A stretch of DNA of 64,000 nucleotides from Pseudobacteriovorax antillogorgiicola (GTDB lineage Bacteria > Bdellovibrionota_B > Oligoflexia > Oligoflexales > Oligoflexaceae), in the NCBI RefSeq assembly GCF_900177345.1, contig NZ_FWZT01000005.1, forward strand, positions 1 to 64,000, read 5' to 3'. Shown here one piece after another: positions 17,510 through 26,589 of the stretch. Under the pieces are notes generated by a model that saw only the letters and a list, made by a program, of their open reading frames with translations, was not told the origin of the DNA and ran no database searches. The translations under genes and the position numbers were made by a program. The number at the start of each line of letters is the position of its first letter. Position 1 is the stretch's first letter.

Positions 17510-18409
17510 ATGTCCAGAATTTTATTTTTGGTCGCCATCCTAGGGTTGGCAGGCGTTGCAAGAGGGCAGGATAAGGCTGACAAGCAAGAACCTCTGGACA
17601 TTGACAAACCAATCTTTAAGCCATTCATCGAACGCTACATACTCGACGAATTGAAAAACATCCGAGCTGATCAACAGCACCTCAAAGCTGAAACCTATCA
17701 GCTTCTATCGTCTACGGAGCTTAAAGCTTCCGATCGAGCGATTCGATACACTACCGACACAGTGAACAACGTATTTTTTATCATCACCGCAGCTGCATCC
17801 CTGGTTGTTCTTCTAGGTTGGCGCTCTATCAAAGATATTCGCGAAAATGTAGCAGATACCGTAGAAAATCGTGTTCTAAAACTCACTCAGGAGTACGAGC
17901 AGAGGCTGGACAAACTAGAGCAGAAACTTAAGACGCGCTCAGAGCAGATCATAGCCACTCAACAGGAAGTGGCTAACGCCAATCAGATTCACGCTCTTTG
18001 GATGCGGTCTGGCTTAGAAGAAAACCCGCAGCGAAAGATTGATATTTACGATAAAATTTTAGCAATTCACCCAGAAGATGTGGAAGCACTTACCTATAAA
18101 GCCGACACACTGCTCGACTTAGGCGAAGTTCGGTGGGCATACTCCCTAACCAATCGTGCTGTGGACCTCGATGACAAATACCCGCTAGCCTACTGGCAAC
18201 GAGCCTGTGCACATACTGGTTTAAATCGCTACGACGCGGCAATCGATGACATCGATCGAGCCATAGCCCTTTCCCCTGGACTCAAAAAGGATCTCGCGGA
18301 TGAACAGGCTTTTGAAAAGCTAGCGACTCATCATCGCTTTAAGGAAATCATTGCCTCAATTCCACCTGAAACTACTGAATCCCCAAGGCAAGCTATGACT
18401 ACATCGTGA
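17510..18409 (+). CDS. membrane-anchored TPR protein
   Basis: This 299-residue protein has an N-terminal signal peptide (ILFLVAILGLAGVARG), a periplasmic stretch, one transmembrane segment at about 88-105 (VFFIITAAASLVVLLGW), a coiled coil at about 110-155, and tetratricopeptide repeats at about 165-270 including ALTYKADTLLDLGE and AYWQRACAHTGLNRYDAAI. TPRs bind partner proteins; none is identified here. GAGGG eight bases before the ATG supports the start. It is monocistronic and ends facing eda. Confidence 0.78.
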   Translation: MSRILFLVAILGLAGVARGQDKADKQEPLDIDKPIFKPFIERYILDELKNIRADQQHLKAETYQLLSSTELKASDRAIRYTTDTVNNVFFIITAAASLVVLLGWRSIKDIRENVADTVENRVLKLTQEYEQRLDKLEQKLKTRSEQIIATQQEVANANQIHALWMRSGLEENPQRKIDIYDKILAIHPEDVEALTYKADTLLDLGEVRWAYSLTNRAVDLDDKYPLAYWQRACAHTGLNRYDAAIDDIDRAIALSPGLKKDLADEQAFEKLATHHRFKEIIASIPPETTESPRQAMTTS

Positions 18410-18432
18410 GCCTTAGCATGCCTCCTAGGCCC

Positions 18433-19089
18433 TTACTTCCCAGCTGCTGTAACCGCATCTCTTGAAAGGTTCTCAATTACTTCCCAATTTTCGTTGGCAA
18501 TAGCGTCTTTTGGGGCAACCCAAGACCCACCAACACAGAGGGTGTTCGGCAGGCTGAGATAGTTTTGATAGTTTTCCCGGTTGATGCCACCAGTTGGGCA
18601 GAACCGCACCTGAGAAAACGGCCCAGAGAACGACTTAAGAGCCTTAACTCCACCAGATGCCGCAGCAGGGAAGAACTTGAAGACTTCATAGCCTTCATTC
18701 AAACCTGTCATCAATTCTGAAACACTAGTGATTCCAGGCAGATAAGGCATTCCCAGATCACGAGCTTTCTTTAAAAGCTCTGGAGTAATCCCCGGACTCA
18801 CTGCGAAATGAGCCCCTACAGCTGTCAGCTTCTCAAGGTGTTCGACAGTTGTCACAGTACCACCACCGACAACGGCTTCGGGAACCTCTTCACGAATTTT
18901 TTCTATGGCATCATAAGCACAGTCTGTTCGCAGCGTAACCTCAAGAATACTGAGACCACCACGAACCAAAGCTCGCGCTAGAGGGACAGCTTCGTGAATG
19001 CTGTTGATGGTTAGTACAGGAATCACAGGACTCTTCTTAAGTAATTCTTCCATTTCCTGAGAGTTCCTCGCGCTAGGGTTCTTCGTCAC
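18433..19089 (-). CDS. eda: 2-keto-3-deoxy-6-phosphogluconate (KDPG) aldolase
   Basis: This 218-residue enzyme splits KDPG into pyruvate and glyceraldehyde-3-phosphate, the last Entner-Doudoroff step. The Schiff-base Lys is in VFKFFPAAASGG, the catalytic Glu in ILEVTLRT, and the phosphate-binding region in CPTGGI. The start is GTG at 19089, overlapping the glk stop by four bases (GTGA), so translation is probably coupled. It is the last gene of zwf-pgl-edd-glk-eda. Confidence 0.95.
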   Translation of the reverse strand: MTKNPSARNSQEMEELLKKSPVIPVLTINSIHEAVPLARALVRGGLSILEVTLRTDCAYDAIEKIREEVPEAVVGGGTVTTVEHLEKLTAVGAHFAVSPGITPELLKKARDLGMPYLPGITSVSELMTGLNEGYEVFKFFPAAASGGVKALKSFSGPFSQVRFCPTGGINRENYQNYLSLPNTLCVGGSWVAPKDAIANENWEVIENLSRDAVTAAGK

Positions 19090-20045
19090 CTTGCTTCTCC
19101 TTCGTTCTCAAAAACCGCCGCAGCCCCAATCAGGCCTGGCTGATCTGCTGACACCACAAATGTCGCTATACCTTCCAGATAACTTCTGTAATCACCCTTA
19201 GCTTCAAAGCGTGATCGGAAGTCGCTGTCGTTCAATGCGGACATGTACCTTGGGGCGATCCCCCCGGAAATATAAACGCCACCTAAGGCTCCCGTTTGCA
19301 TGGCATAATCCCCAGCAACAGAACCTAAGACGGCCCAAAAGATCTGAAATGCTTCGACGGAAACATCTTCTGTTTTATGAATCGCTGCCTCACAGATCTG
19401 CGCTGCTGAAACTGGCGACACACCTTTGCCATCCAACTGCGAAAGAGCCCACCGAATATTGATCAAGCCTTGACCGGATAGAAGAGATTCGTTGGACACA
19501 AATCCATCCCGTTTTTCAAGCACCTTGGATAGAGCCCACTCACGCTCATTGCTTGCCGCAAACCTTGCGTGACCACCCTCTGTGGCAAGAGGATGATAAA
19601 CACCATTCTGATCCTCAAGCAAGGCTGCCATCCCTAAGCCTGTTCCAGGCCCTAAGATAGCCTTCGTTTGGCTCGCTTTCACTTGGCCGCCTCCGACTTT
19701 CGTCACATCAGCTGCTTTCAAATGGGGTAAGCATCGCGCCATCGCTTCGAAATCATTGATGACCCGAATATCCTGAATATTCAACTGCAAGCGCAGCTCA
19801 GCGACCGAAAAACTCCACGGATTATTCGTGAAGGACACTCGCTCATCGTTGATGGGGGCCGCAACGGCAAAACATGCCTTGCTTGGTTTTACATCGAGAC
19901 GCTGCAAATAAGTGAGGACTGCCTCGTCAAAGGACGCAAAAGATTGAGTAGGCAGGGTTTGCATATGCTCAAGCTTCAGAGAAGCATCTTTGACGAGGGC
20001 TAAGCGTGCGTTTGTCCCTCCGATATCACCTACGAGTATCGTCAT
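19086..20045 (-). CDS. glk: glucokinase
   Basis: This 319-residue enzyme of the bacterial Glk family phosphorylates glucose with ATP. The N-terminal phosphate loop is [13 protein letters not shown], the ATP/sugar region has [12 protein letters not shown], and the active-site part TEGGHARFA binds glucose. ATG overlaps the edd stop (ATGA). It supplies glucose-6-phosphate to the Zwf enzyme coded by the first gene of the same operon. With the GH15 enzyme across the divergent promoter, it would capture glucose freed inside the cell. Confidence 0.95.
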   Translation of the reverse strand: MTILVGDIGGTNARLALVKDASLKLEHMQTLPTQSFASFDEAVLTYLQRLDVKPSKACFAVAAPINDERVSFTNNPWSFSVAELRLQLNIQDIRVINDFEAMARCLPHLKAADVTKVGGGQVKASQTKAILGPGTGLGMAALLEDQNGVYHPLATEGGHARFAASNEREWALSKVLEKRDGFVSNESLLSGQGLINIRWALSQLDGKGVSPVSAAQICEAAIHKTEDVSVEAFQIFWAVLGSVAGDYAMQTGALGGVYISGGIAPRYMSALNDSDFRSRFEAKGDYRSYLEGIATFVVSADQPGLIGAAAVFENEGEAR

Positions 20046-21862
20046 GACTCTACCTTAAAAAAAACTGAAGCTCCCTGCTCCGCTGAAGACACTTGATCGC
20101 GAAATACAGAAAACAGCTCTCGCCCCATACCAAAGTCAGATCTGAACTGACGCTCCGCCTGAGTGCGACGAGCCCATTCGCTTGGCTCAACGAGCACATT
20201 CAATTCCCCTGATTTAGCATCAAAGCGAATCATGTCTCCGTTCTGAATTTTACCTATGGGCCCCTGATCAAGGGCTTCTGGCCAAAGGTGGATGGCTGCT
20301 GGTACTTTACCGGAAGCTCCAGACATTCGTCCATCGGTGATCAAAGCAACTTTATGACCAAGCGTCTGAAGAACACCAAGTGGTGGGGTCAGTTTATGGA
20401 GTTCCGGCATACCATTGGCCTTTGGCCCTTGGAATCTCACCACCACGATACAATCCTTGTGAAGCTCACCGGCTTTAAATGCGTCTTGCATAGCAGCCTG
20501 ACTTTCGAAGACCACAGCCGGAGCTTCGATCACCAAATGCTCTTCCGCTACTGCAGACGTCTTCACCACAGAGCGCCCTAAATTGCCTTCCATCAGCATG
20601 ATACCACCATGTTGAGAGAATGGCTCTGCAAGAGGGCTAACAATCTCACGATCTAAGGAAGCCTTCGTTCCTTGGCTCCATTGAACTTTGTTTCCTTCCA
20701 CCAGCTGAGGCTCCTTTGCATAGTCTTCTAAGCCAGAGCCAAAAACAGTCTCAACATCATTGCAAAGGAGGCCACCATCCAGCAGCTGCCCTATAATGTA
20801 GCCTAAGCCACCTGCTGCGTGAAAGTGGTTCACATCAGCGGCACCATTGGGGTAAACCCTCGCCAAAAGGGGGATAATTTCTGATAATTCAGCCATATCA
20901 TCCCAGTTAACTTCAATGCCAGCAGCTTTCGCAATGGCGATAATATGAAGAGTGTGGTTTGTAGAACCACCAGTTGCTAATAAACCGATAATACCATTGA
21001 TGATAGCTTCTGCTGTAATAACCTTGTAAAGAGGCTTGTAGTCCTTTCCTAGCTGGGTTTGGCTCGCAATCAGCTGCGCTCCATGATAAGTCAGCGCGTG
21101 ACGCATCTCGGTGCCCGGATTCACAAACGAGGTTCCAGGAAGATGAAGTCCCATAAACTCCATCAACATTTGATTGCTGTTGGCTGTGCCATAGAAGGTG
21201 CACGTGCCCGGACTATGATAAGATTTCGACTCGCATTCAAGTAGCTCATCGCGACCTATTTCACCCTTCGCATAAAGCTCTCGGATACGGGCTTTTTCTT
21301 TGTTAGGGAGACCAGACTCCATTGGTCCCGCCGGCAAAAATATCACGGGCAGGTGACCAAAACTCAGTGCTCCCATCAACATCCCAGGAACGATCTTGTC
21401 GCAAACCCCTAGACAAACAGCAGCATCGAACATGTTGTGGGAAAGTGCAACTCCCGTCGCCATAGCAATGTTATCACGGCTAAATAAGCTCAACTCCATT
21501 CCCGGTTGGCCTTGGGTCACACCATCACACATAGCTGGCACACCACCTGCAAATTGAGCGACACCGCCCGCATCTTGCAAGGCTTCTTTGATCACCTCTG
21601 GAAAGCTCTGAAACGGTTGATGGGCAGATAGCATATCATTGTACGCTGACACGATCGCAACATTGACCTTACTCCCTGCCAAGGCAGCCTTGTCTTCCTT
21701 ACCGCAGGCAGCAAAACCATGGGCTAAGTTCCCACAAGAAAGCACCTTCCGATTTGGTCCGTCTTGGCTTGCAGCTACCATGCGCGCTTCGTATGCTTCA
21801 CGGGTGGCAGCGCTCCGCTGCTTCACTCGATCTAAAATTTTCTTCAGTGTAGCATTCATCAT
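20042..21862 (-). CDS. edd: 6-phosphogluconate dehydratase
   Basis: This enzyme of about 606 residues (E. coli Edd has 603) belongs to the IlvD/Edd iron-sulfur dehydratases. Cluster Cys residues appear in the family motifs [11 protein letters not shown] and [10 protein letters not shown], and the C-terminal part contains [13 protein letters not shown]. It converts 6-phosphogluconate to KDPG. I place the start at ATG 21862, which overlaps the pgl stop as TAATG. A longer start at 21880 would add six residues inside pgl. It is overlapped by glk on the other side. Confidence 0.96.
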   Translation of the reverse strand: MMNATLKKILDRVKQRSAATREAYEARMVAASQDGPNRKVLSCGNLAHGFAACGKEDKAALAGSKVNVAIVSAYNDMLSAHQPFQSFPEVIKEALQDAGGVAQFAGGVPAMCDGVTQGQPGMELSLFSRDNIAMATGVALSHNMFDAAVCLGVCDKIVPGMLMGALSFGHLPVIFLPAGPMESGLPNKEKARIRELYAKGEIGRDELLECESKSYHSPGTCTFYGTANSNQMLMEFMGLHLPGTSFVNPGTEMRHALTYHGAQLIASQTQLGKDYKPLYKVITAEAIINGIIGLLATGGSTNHTLHIIAIAKAAGIEVNWDDMAELSEIIPLLARVYPNGAADVNHFHAAGGLGYIIGQLLDGGLLCNDVETVFGSGLEDYAKEPQLVEGNKVQWSQGTKASLDREIVSPLAEPFSQHGGIMLMEGNLGRSVVKTSAVAEEHLVIEAPAVVFESQAAMQDAFKAGELHKDCIVVVRFQGPKANGMPELHKLTPPLGVLQTLGHKVALITDGRMSGASGKVPAAIHLWPEALDQGPIGKIQNGDMIRFDAKSGELNVLVEPSEWARRTQAERQFRSDFGMGRELFSVFRDQVSSAEQGASVFFKVES

Positions 21863-22560
21863 TAGTCCTTTGGCGCCCAATAAACTTGAAGTGGCACTCG
21901 TTTCTGGCGAATAAAATATCGAATTGGCATCTGAGCCTCGTCCCCAGGTTCACATGCAGTCTTATAAACCTCTTTCTTATCGTCACCCGCGATCTGTAGG
22001 AATAAGGCCCGACTATTGAGGAGCACAGGCAGGGTCAGCGTCATTCGCTGATAGGGTGCAGTCTTAGGAACAACACCCTGGCAAACCAGATTCGAGCCTT
22101 CCACAGCTTTCCCTAACTCTTCTGCGCAAGGAAATAGTGAAGCTGTATGACCGTCCGCCCCCATCCCTAGAAGGGTCACATCGAATGGCTGGCTTGCGAT
22201 GTCTTGTAACTTTTGATGACAGGCGTTTGCACCATCGAAGGGGTTGTCCGCTGGTGTTTTAAGGCCAATAAAAGTGGCAAAACGCGCCTTGTTTAGGAGA
22301 AGGTTGTCATTAACCAAATGCTCGTTGCTATCCTTATGGTCCGGATCAACCCAGCGATCATCAGCCAAGGTAATCCAAACCTTGGCCCAATCTAAGTCGC
22401 AATCGGCAAGAATTTGAAACAAACGCTTTGGCGTGCTACCGCCGGAAAGCACTAAGCTAGCTCGCCCTCTGTCACGGATAGCAGACGACAGGTGCTTGGT
22501 AATCTCTTTTGCTAGTGCCTGCTGCATCTCTTCATTGGTTTGGAAAAGCTGCTCTGTCAT
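21862..22560 (-). CDS. pgl: 6-phosphogluconolactonase
   Basis: This 232-residue member of the DevB/NagB-like family hydrolyses 6-phosphogluconolactone. It has [14 protein letters not shown] near the N-terminus, [18 protein letters not shown] and [15 protein letters not shown], all signatures of the Pgl group. It lies 11 bp after zwf and overlaps edd by one base, so it is co-transcribed with both. Confidence 0.95.
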   Translation of the reverse strand: MTEQLFQTNEEMQQALAKEITKHLSSAIRDRGRASLVLSGGSTPKRLFQILADCDLDWAKVWITLADDRWVDPDHKDSNEHLVNDNLLLNKARFATFIGLKTPADNPFDGANACHQKLQDIASQPFDVTLLGMGADGHTASLFPCAEELGKAVEGSNLVCQGVVPKTAPYQRMTLTLPVLLNSRALFLQIAGDDKKEVYKTACEPGDEAQMPIRYFIRQKRVPLQVYWAPKD

Positions 22561-22571
22561 AAATCATCTCC

Positions 22572-24056
22572 CTAATCATGCCAATTCTGACCATCCCGAA
22601 CAATCAGCGCAACTGCCGCAGCCGGTCCCCAGCTTCCTGCTGTATACGACTTTGGTCGATCCATAGTCACCCGCCAACCGTGATGAATCTGGTCGATCCA
22701 TCGCCAAGCGGCTTCAATTTCATCCCGTCGCATAAATAAGGTTTGATTATCGCGGATCACATCCAAGAGCAAGCGTTCGTATGCCGCTGGAGTTCTTGGA
22801 TTATCAAATGCCTCTGTCAGGCTAAGGTTGAGCGGCACAGCCCTCAGCTTCATTGACTCTTCCAAACCCGGCACCTTGTTCATCATGACAAGCTGGATAC
22901 TTTCTTCCGGCTGTAATCGAATAATGAGCTTATTCTGTGCGATTGCATTGCCGTCGTCATTAAAAATCGAATGAGGTACAGATTTGAATTGGATAACAAT
23001 CTCTGAGTAACGAACCGGCATACGCTTGCCGGTTCTGAGGTAAAACGGCACCCCGGCCCACCGCCAATTATCAATCTCTGCCCTGAGTGCAACAAAGGTT
23101 TCGGTATTGGAATCCGCTCCATCACCACCTTCATCGATATAGCCCGGCACGGGCTTGCCATTGACTGCTCCAGGTCGGTATTGGCCGCGGACGGTTTTCT
23201 GATTGACTTCATCGGATGTGATGGTTCTCAGCGACTTTAGGACCTTCAGTTTCTCATCGCGGACAGCATCGGCGTCCATAGAGCTCGGAGGCTCCATTGC
23301 GACAAGACATAGTAGTTGAAGCAGGTGGTTTTGCACCATGTCTCGGAGCGCTCCTGCTCGATCGTAGTAAGACCAACGACCTTCCACTCCAACTGTTTCA
23401 GCGACTGTGATCTGAACGTGATCGATGGCATTGGAGTTCCATAGTGGCTCGAACAAAGCGTTAGCAAAGCGAACTGAGAGCAGGTTTTGCACCGTTTCCT
23501 TGCCAAGGTAATGGTCGATTCGATAGATCTGACACTCTTCAAAATACTTCGCGACCTCGTCATTGATCACCTGAGAACTAGCAAGATCTTCACCGATCGG
23601 CTTTTCTAGCACGACCCGCGAGTGACGATCCACCAAACCAGAGGTGTTGAGGTTCGAACAAATACTGCCGAATAAACTCGGAGACGTTGAAAAGTAGTAC
23701 ATATTTCGCTGAACAGCGCTGTCCTGGGTCATCGCTTTAAGCACGTCGAAGCTACTTCGATCATTTGCATCGACTCTGGCATAGCGTAGCTTTTGCCGAA
23801 AACCCTCCCATTTGACAGGATCAAGTTCATCGGTATCCAGATGGATCTGAAGATTCCTATGAACCAGGTCCTCATATTCAGTACGACTCAGTTCAGTTCT
23901 TGAAGCGCCAATAATACACCCTTCAAGGGTTAGGTTGTTATAAGAATAAAGGCGATACAACGCGGGAAGTAGCTTCCGCATGGCTAAATCGCCATTGCCG
24001 CCGAAAAGAACGATATTGTAGGAGCCTACGTAGCCTTCTGTAAGCATGTCCATCAC
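22572..24056 (-). CDS. zwf: glucose-6-phosphate 1-dehydrogenase
   Basis: This 494-residue enzyme oxidises glucose-6-phosphate with NAD(P)+. The nucleotide loop is VLFGGNGDLAMRKLLPALY, and the substrate-binding signature RIDHYLGKE contains the key Lys and His. It is the first gene of zwf-pgl-edd-glk-eda. The start is GTG 24056 or the adjacent ATG 24053. The upstream divergent region has a HexR-box match about 120 bp away, so repression by HexR relieved by KDPG is likely from family knowledge. Confidence 0.96.
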   Translation of the reverse strand: MMDMLTEGYVGSYNIVLFGGNGDLAMRKLLPALYRLYSYNNLTLEGCIIGASRTELSRTEYEDLVHRNLQIHLDTDELDPVKWEGFRQKLRYARVDANDRSSFDVLKAMTQDSAVQRNMYYFSTSPSLFGSICSNLNTSGLVDRHSRVVLEKPIGEDLASSQVINDEVAKYFEECQIYRIDHYLGKETVQNLLSVRFANALFEPLWNSNAIDHVQITVAETVGVEGRWSYYDRAGALRDMVQNHLLQLLCLVAMEPPSSMDADAVRDEKLKVLKSLRTITSDEVNQKTVRGQYRPGAVNGKPVPGYIDEGGDGADSNTETFVALRAEIDNWRWAGVPFYLRTGKRMPVRYSEIVIQFKSVPHSIFNDDGNAIAQNKLIIRLQPEESIQLVMMNKVPGLEESMKLRAVPLNLSLTEAFDNPRTPAAYERLLLDVIRDNQTLFMRRDEIEAAWRWIDQIHHGWRVTMDRPKSYTAGSWGPAAAVALIVRDGQNWHD

Positions 24057-24114
24057 CTAGCAATTGATGAAACTGTCCCTTAAGCAATTATCCGATTCAT
24101 CCCTCGGGGTCAAT

Positions 24115-24124
24115 GTAATATTAC
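24115..24124. promoter_or_regulatory. GTAATATTAC palindrome, possible minor HexR half-site pair
   Basis: This perfect 10-bp palindrome shares TGTAAT and ATTAC with the HexR box but has no 3-bp spacer between halves, so binding by HexR is doubtful. It lies 60 bp upstream of zwf. Confidence 0.3.
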
Positions 24125-24173
24125 TAGATAGTTAAGGAGTATTCCCGAGAATGGCGGCATCAATCGGTGAATT

Positions 24174-24188
24174 TGTAGTTATATTACT
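24174..24188. promoter_or_regulatory. HexR operator candidate
   Basis: TGTAGTTATATTACT matches the HexR box known from gammaproteobacteria (TGTAATTAAATTACA) at 12 of 15 positions, with both half-sites in register. It lies between the divergent zwf and hexR genes, where HexR operators are usually found. Confidence 0.65.
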
Positions 24189-24315
24189 TCCTTATTCCCT
24201 TTTCTGCTTGAATCAAAGCTAGCTCTATTGAAAGTTCCGAAATCACCCCTTCCATGAGGTCTAGAACTTTCTAGTAAGATTACATCATTGTCGTGAATTA
24301 ATCCCTTGTGCTAGG

Positions 24316-24349
24316 GTACGTTTGTTTTATATATAACGGCAAAACGTAC
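24316..24349. promoter_or_regulatory. inverted repeat GTACGTTT/AAACGTAC flanking a TATATA box upstream of hexR
   Basis: Perfect 8-bp arms at 24316-24323 and 24342-24349 flank an 18-base spacer containing TTATATATAA, a plausible -10 region. It lies 27 bp before the proposed hexR start. It could be an operator over the promoter or a leader hairpin. Confidence 0.4.
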
Positions 24350-24375
24350 AATCGCCAGCCACATGGAGTAGAGCC

Positions 24376-25242
24376 ATTAACATCTTACAGAAAATCAGTA
24401 AGGCCAGGACATCCCTAAGCAAGTCTGAACTTAAGGTTGCTGACGTCGTTTTGGCTGATCCAAACACCACGATTAGGTCAAGTATTGCTAGCTTGGCACG
24501 CTCTGCCGAGGTTAGCGAACCCACAGTCAACCGCTTTTGCCGTAGCCTTGATTGCACAGGCTTCCCAGACTTCAAACTGAGGGTGGCCCAGAGCCTGGCA
24601 AATGGAACACCTTACGTCAATAGCAACGTAGAACCCAATGACACCGTGGAAGACTACGCCAACAAGATTTTCGAGATGACCATGGCGAGCCTAGAAGACG
24701 CTCGTAGCAATCTAGACTACCATTTGATTGGTCGCGCGGTGGACGCACTGGCCCAAGCGAAGAAAATTGAATTCTACGGCCTTGGTGCTTCAGCATCAGT
24801 AGCCATAGATGCTCAGCATAAATTTTTCCGCCTCAATACTCCTGTCGTAGCCTACACAGACATCATGATGCAACGGATGTCAGCAGCAGCGATAGGCCGT
24901 GGCGATGTGGTTGTCGTCGTCAGCTATACTGGCAGAACGATCGCGACAGTCGAAGCCGCAAGGCTTGCTAAAGAAGCAGGCGCAACGGTGATTGGCATCA
25001 CCACCCCTGGCTCACCGCTAGCGCAACACTGCAGTATTACACTCGGGGTTGAAACAGCCGAAGATACTGACGTATATACTCCAGCGATATCGCGGCTTGT
25101 CCACCTTACCATCGTCGATGTACTTGCGACTGGCGTGACACTTCGTCGAGGGCCGGACTTTTTGGATCACCTCAAAAGGGTGAAAGATTCACTGGTCGAA
25201 ACGCGTTTTTCTCGGGACATACCGCCATCGCTACCTAATTGA
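24376..25242 (+). CDS. hexR: HexR-type transcriptional regulator (RpiR family), probable ATT start
   Basis: This regulator of about 288 residues has an N-terminal HTH_6 domain ([20 protein letters not shown]) and a C-terminal SIS sugar-phosphate domain ([44 protein letters not shown]). It closely resembles HexR, the KDPG-responsive repressor of Entner-Doudoroff genes. The first common start codon is TTG 24451, but that would remove 25 residues of the HTH domain ([19 protein letters not shown]). The frame is open upstream to a stop at 24334-24336 and holds no ATG, GTG or TTG there. ATT 24376 has GGAG at 24365-24368 with a 7-base gap and gives the usual family length. It heads the rightward sugar-uptake group. 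Confidence 0.9.
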   Translation: MNILQKISKARTSLSKSELKVADVVLADPNTTIRSSIASLARSAEVSEPTVNRFCRSLDCTGFPDFKLRVAQSLANGTPYVNSNVEPNDTVEDYANKIFEMTMASLEDARSNLDYHLIGRAVDALAQAKKIEFYGLGASASVAIDAQHKFFRLNTPVVAYTDIMMQRMSAAAIGRGDVVVVVSYTGRTIATVEAARLAKEAGATVIGITTPGSPLAQHCSITLGVETAEDTDVYTPAISRLVHLTIVDVLATGVTLRRGPDFLDHLKRVKDSLVETRFSRDIPPSLPN

Positions 25243-25267
25243 CATCAGTTGCAGCAGAAGGGTTTTC

Positions 25268-26389
25268 ATGGAAGCACAGCTAAAGATTGACGGACTACAA
25301 AAGATTTATGACAACAAGGTTCAAGTCCTTAACGACATTAACCTTGAAATCGAGAAGAATGAGTTTCTGGTGCTGGTAGGCCCTTCGGGCTGCGGAAAGT
25401 CTACCCTTCTTCGTACCATTGCAGGCCTAGAGACTGTAACGCAAGGAAAGATCTCTATTGCGGGACGGGAAGTTACCAAGCTAGCCCCAGCGGATCGCAA
25501 TATTGCAATGGTATTTCAGGACTACGCTCTTTACCCTCATATGTCGGTTCGCGACAACCTCGCGTTTGGCCTGAAGATGCGCAAACGCCCCAAAGATGAA
25601 ATTGAATCCGAGATCATGAGAGCTGCTAAGATTCTTGATATCGAACACCTTCTGGATCGTAAGCCTTCCCAGCTTTCTGGGGGCCAACGGCAGAGGGTTG
25701 CTATCGGTCGGGCCATCGTCCGTCGTGCAAGTTTATTTTTATTTGATGAGCCCCTCTCAAACCTTGATGCTAAACTACGAACCCAGACAAGGATCGAGCT
25801 CGCCGATCTTCACCAAAAAATTGGCGCAACATCCGTTTATGTCACCCATGATCAAGTGGAAGCGATGACTCTTGCAGATCGGATCGTAGTCTTAGATGGC
25901 GGCGACATTCAGCAAATTGGCTCGCCTATGGAGCTTTACGATCGTCCCGCCAATAAGTTTGTTGCATCCTTTATTGGTAGCCCCAACATGAACTTCTTCG
26001 ACGGCACCTTGAAAATTAGCGGTAGCCAGAAGGTCTTTGAATTCGAAGGTGGACACTTCGATTTCAGTGATGCTGAAACTCCAATGGAAGAAGGCCGCTT
26101 CTGCTTAGGTTTACGACCTGAAGCCATGAAGGTTCTGACTCAAGAAGGCCGTGAGGCTCAAGGCGCAGAAGATTTTAAAATGATTGTGACTCTTCAAGAG
26201 CCCCACGGTCATGAAACTCATATGGTCGGACTGATTGGTGAGAAGCAAGTTATTATTCGGAGTGCGAACCCTAAGCGACTGGCTGTCATGAATCGAGCAA
26301 AAAAGGGAGATACGCTGACCCTTTCTGTCGATCGCAAAGCCCTCCACTGGTTTGAGGATACGGATTTCGGACGCCGCATCGACGTATAG
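25268..26389 (+). CDS. ABC transporter ATP-binding protein, MalK/UgpC/MsmK-like
   Basis: This 373-residue ATPase has Walker [13 protein letters not shown], signature [14 protein letters not shown], Walker [14 protein letters not shown], and the H-loop in [15 protein letters not shown]. It has the CUT1-type C-terminal TOBE/OB extension (about 235-370) with LGLRPEAM. It would energise uptake by the MalF/MalG-like permeases coded 4 kb downstream. It lies 25 bp after hexR and is separated from the glucoamylase gene by 200 bp that starts with a T run after the stop. Confidence 0.93.
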   Translation: MEAQLKIDGLQKIYDNKVQVLNDINLEIEKNEFLVLVGPSGCGKSTLLRTIAGLETVTQGKISIAGREVTKLAPADRNIAMVFQDYALYPHMSVRDNLAFGLKMRKRPKDEIESEIMRAAKILDIEHLLDRKPSQLSGGQRQRVAIGRAIVRRASLFLFDEPLSNLDAKLRTQTRIELADLHQKIGATSVYVTHDQVEAMTLADRIVVLDGGDIQQIGSPMELYDRPANKFVASFIGSPNMNFFDGTLKISGSQKVFEFEGGHFDFSDAETPMEEGRFCLGLRPEAMKVLTQEGREAQGAEDFKMIVTLQEPHGHETHMVGLIGEKQVIIRSANPKRLAVMNRAKKGDTLTLSVDRKALHWFEDTDFGRRIDV

Positions 26390-26589
26390 ATTTTTTTTAT
26401 CTGGCAAGCTCGGATTATTACTAGCTTTACCAGAACAGGCTCCCTGCTCCACCGTTATCGATCGTGGCAATCAACCAAGATTTGCGAAGGAAAGCTAAAC
26501 CAAGCGTTCCAGGGAGCTGTTCGAGCCCGCCTTACCCAGAAATGTCAGGGTAGGCTATATAGAAACCCTAATCCAAGGAGAGTAGCACC

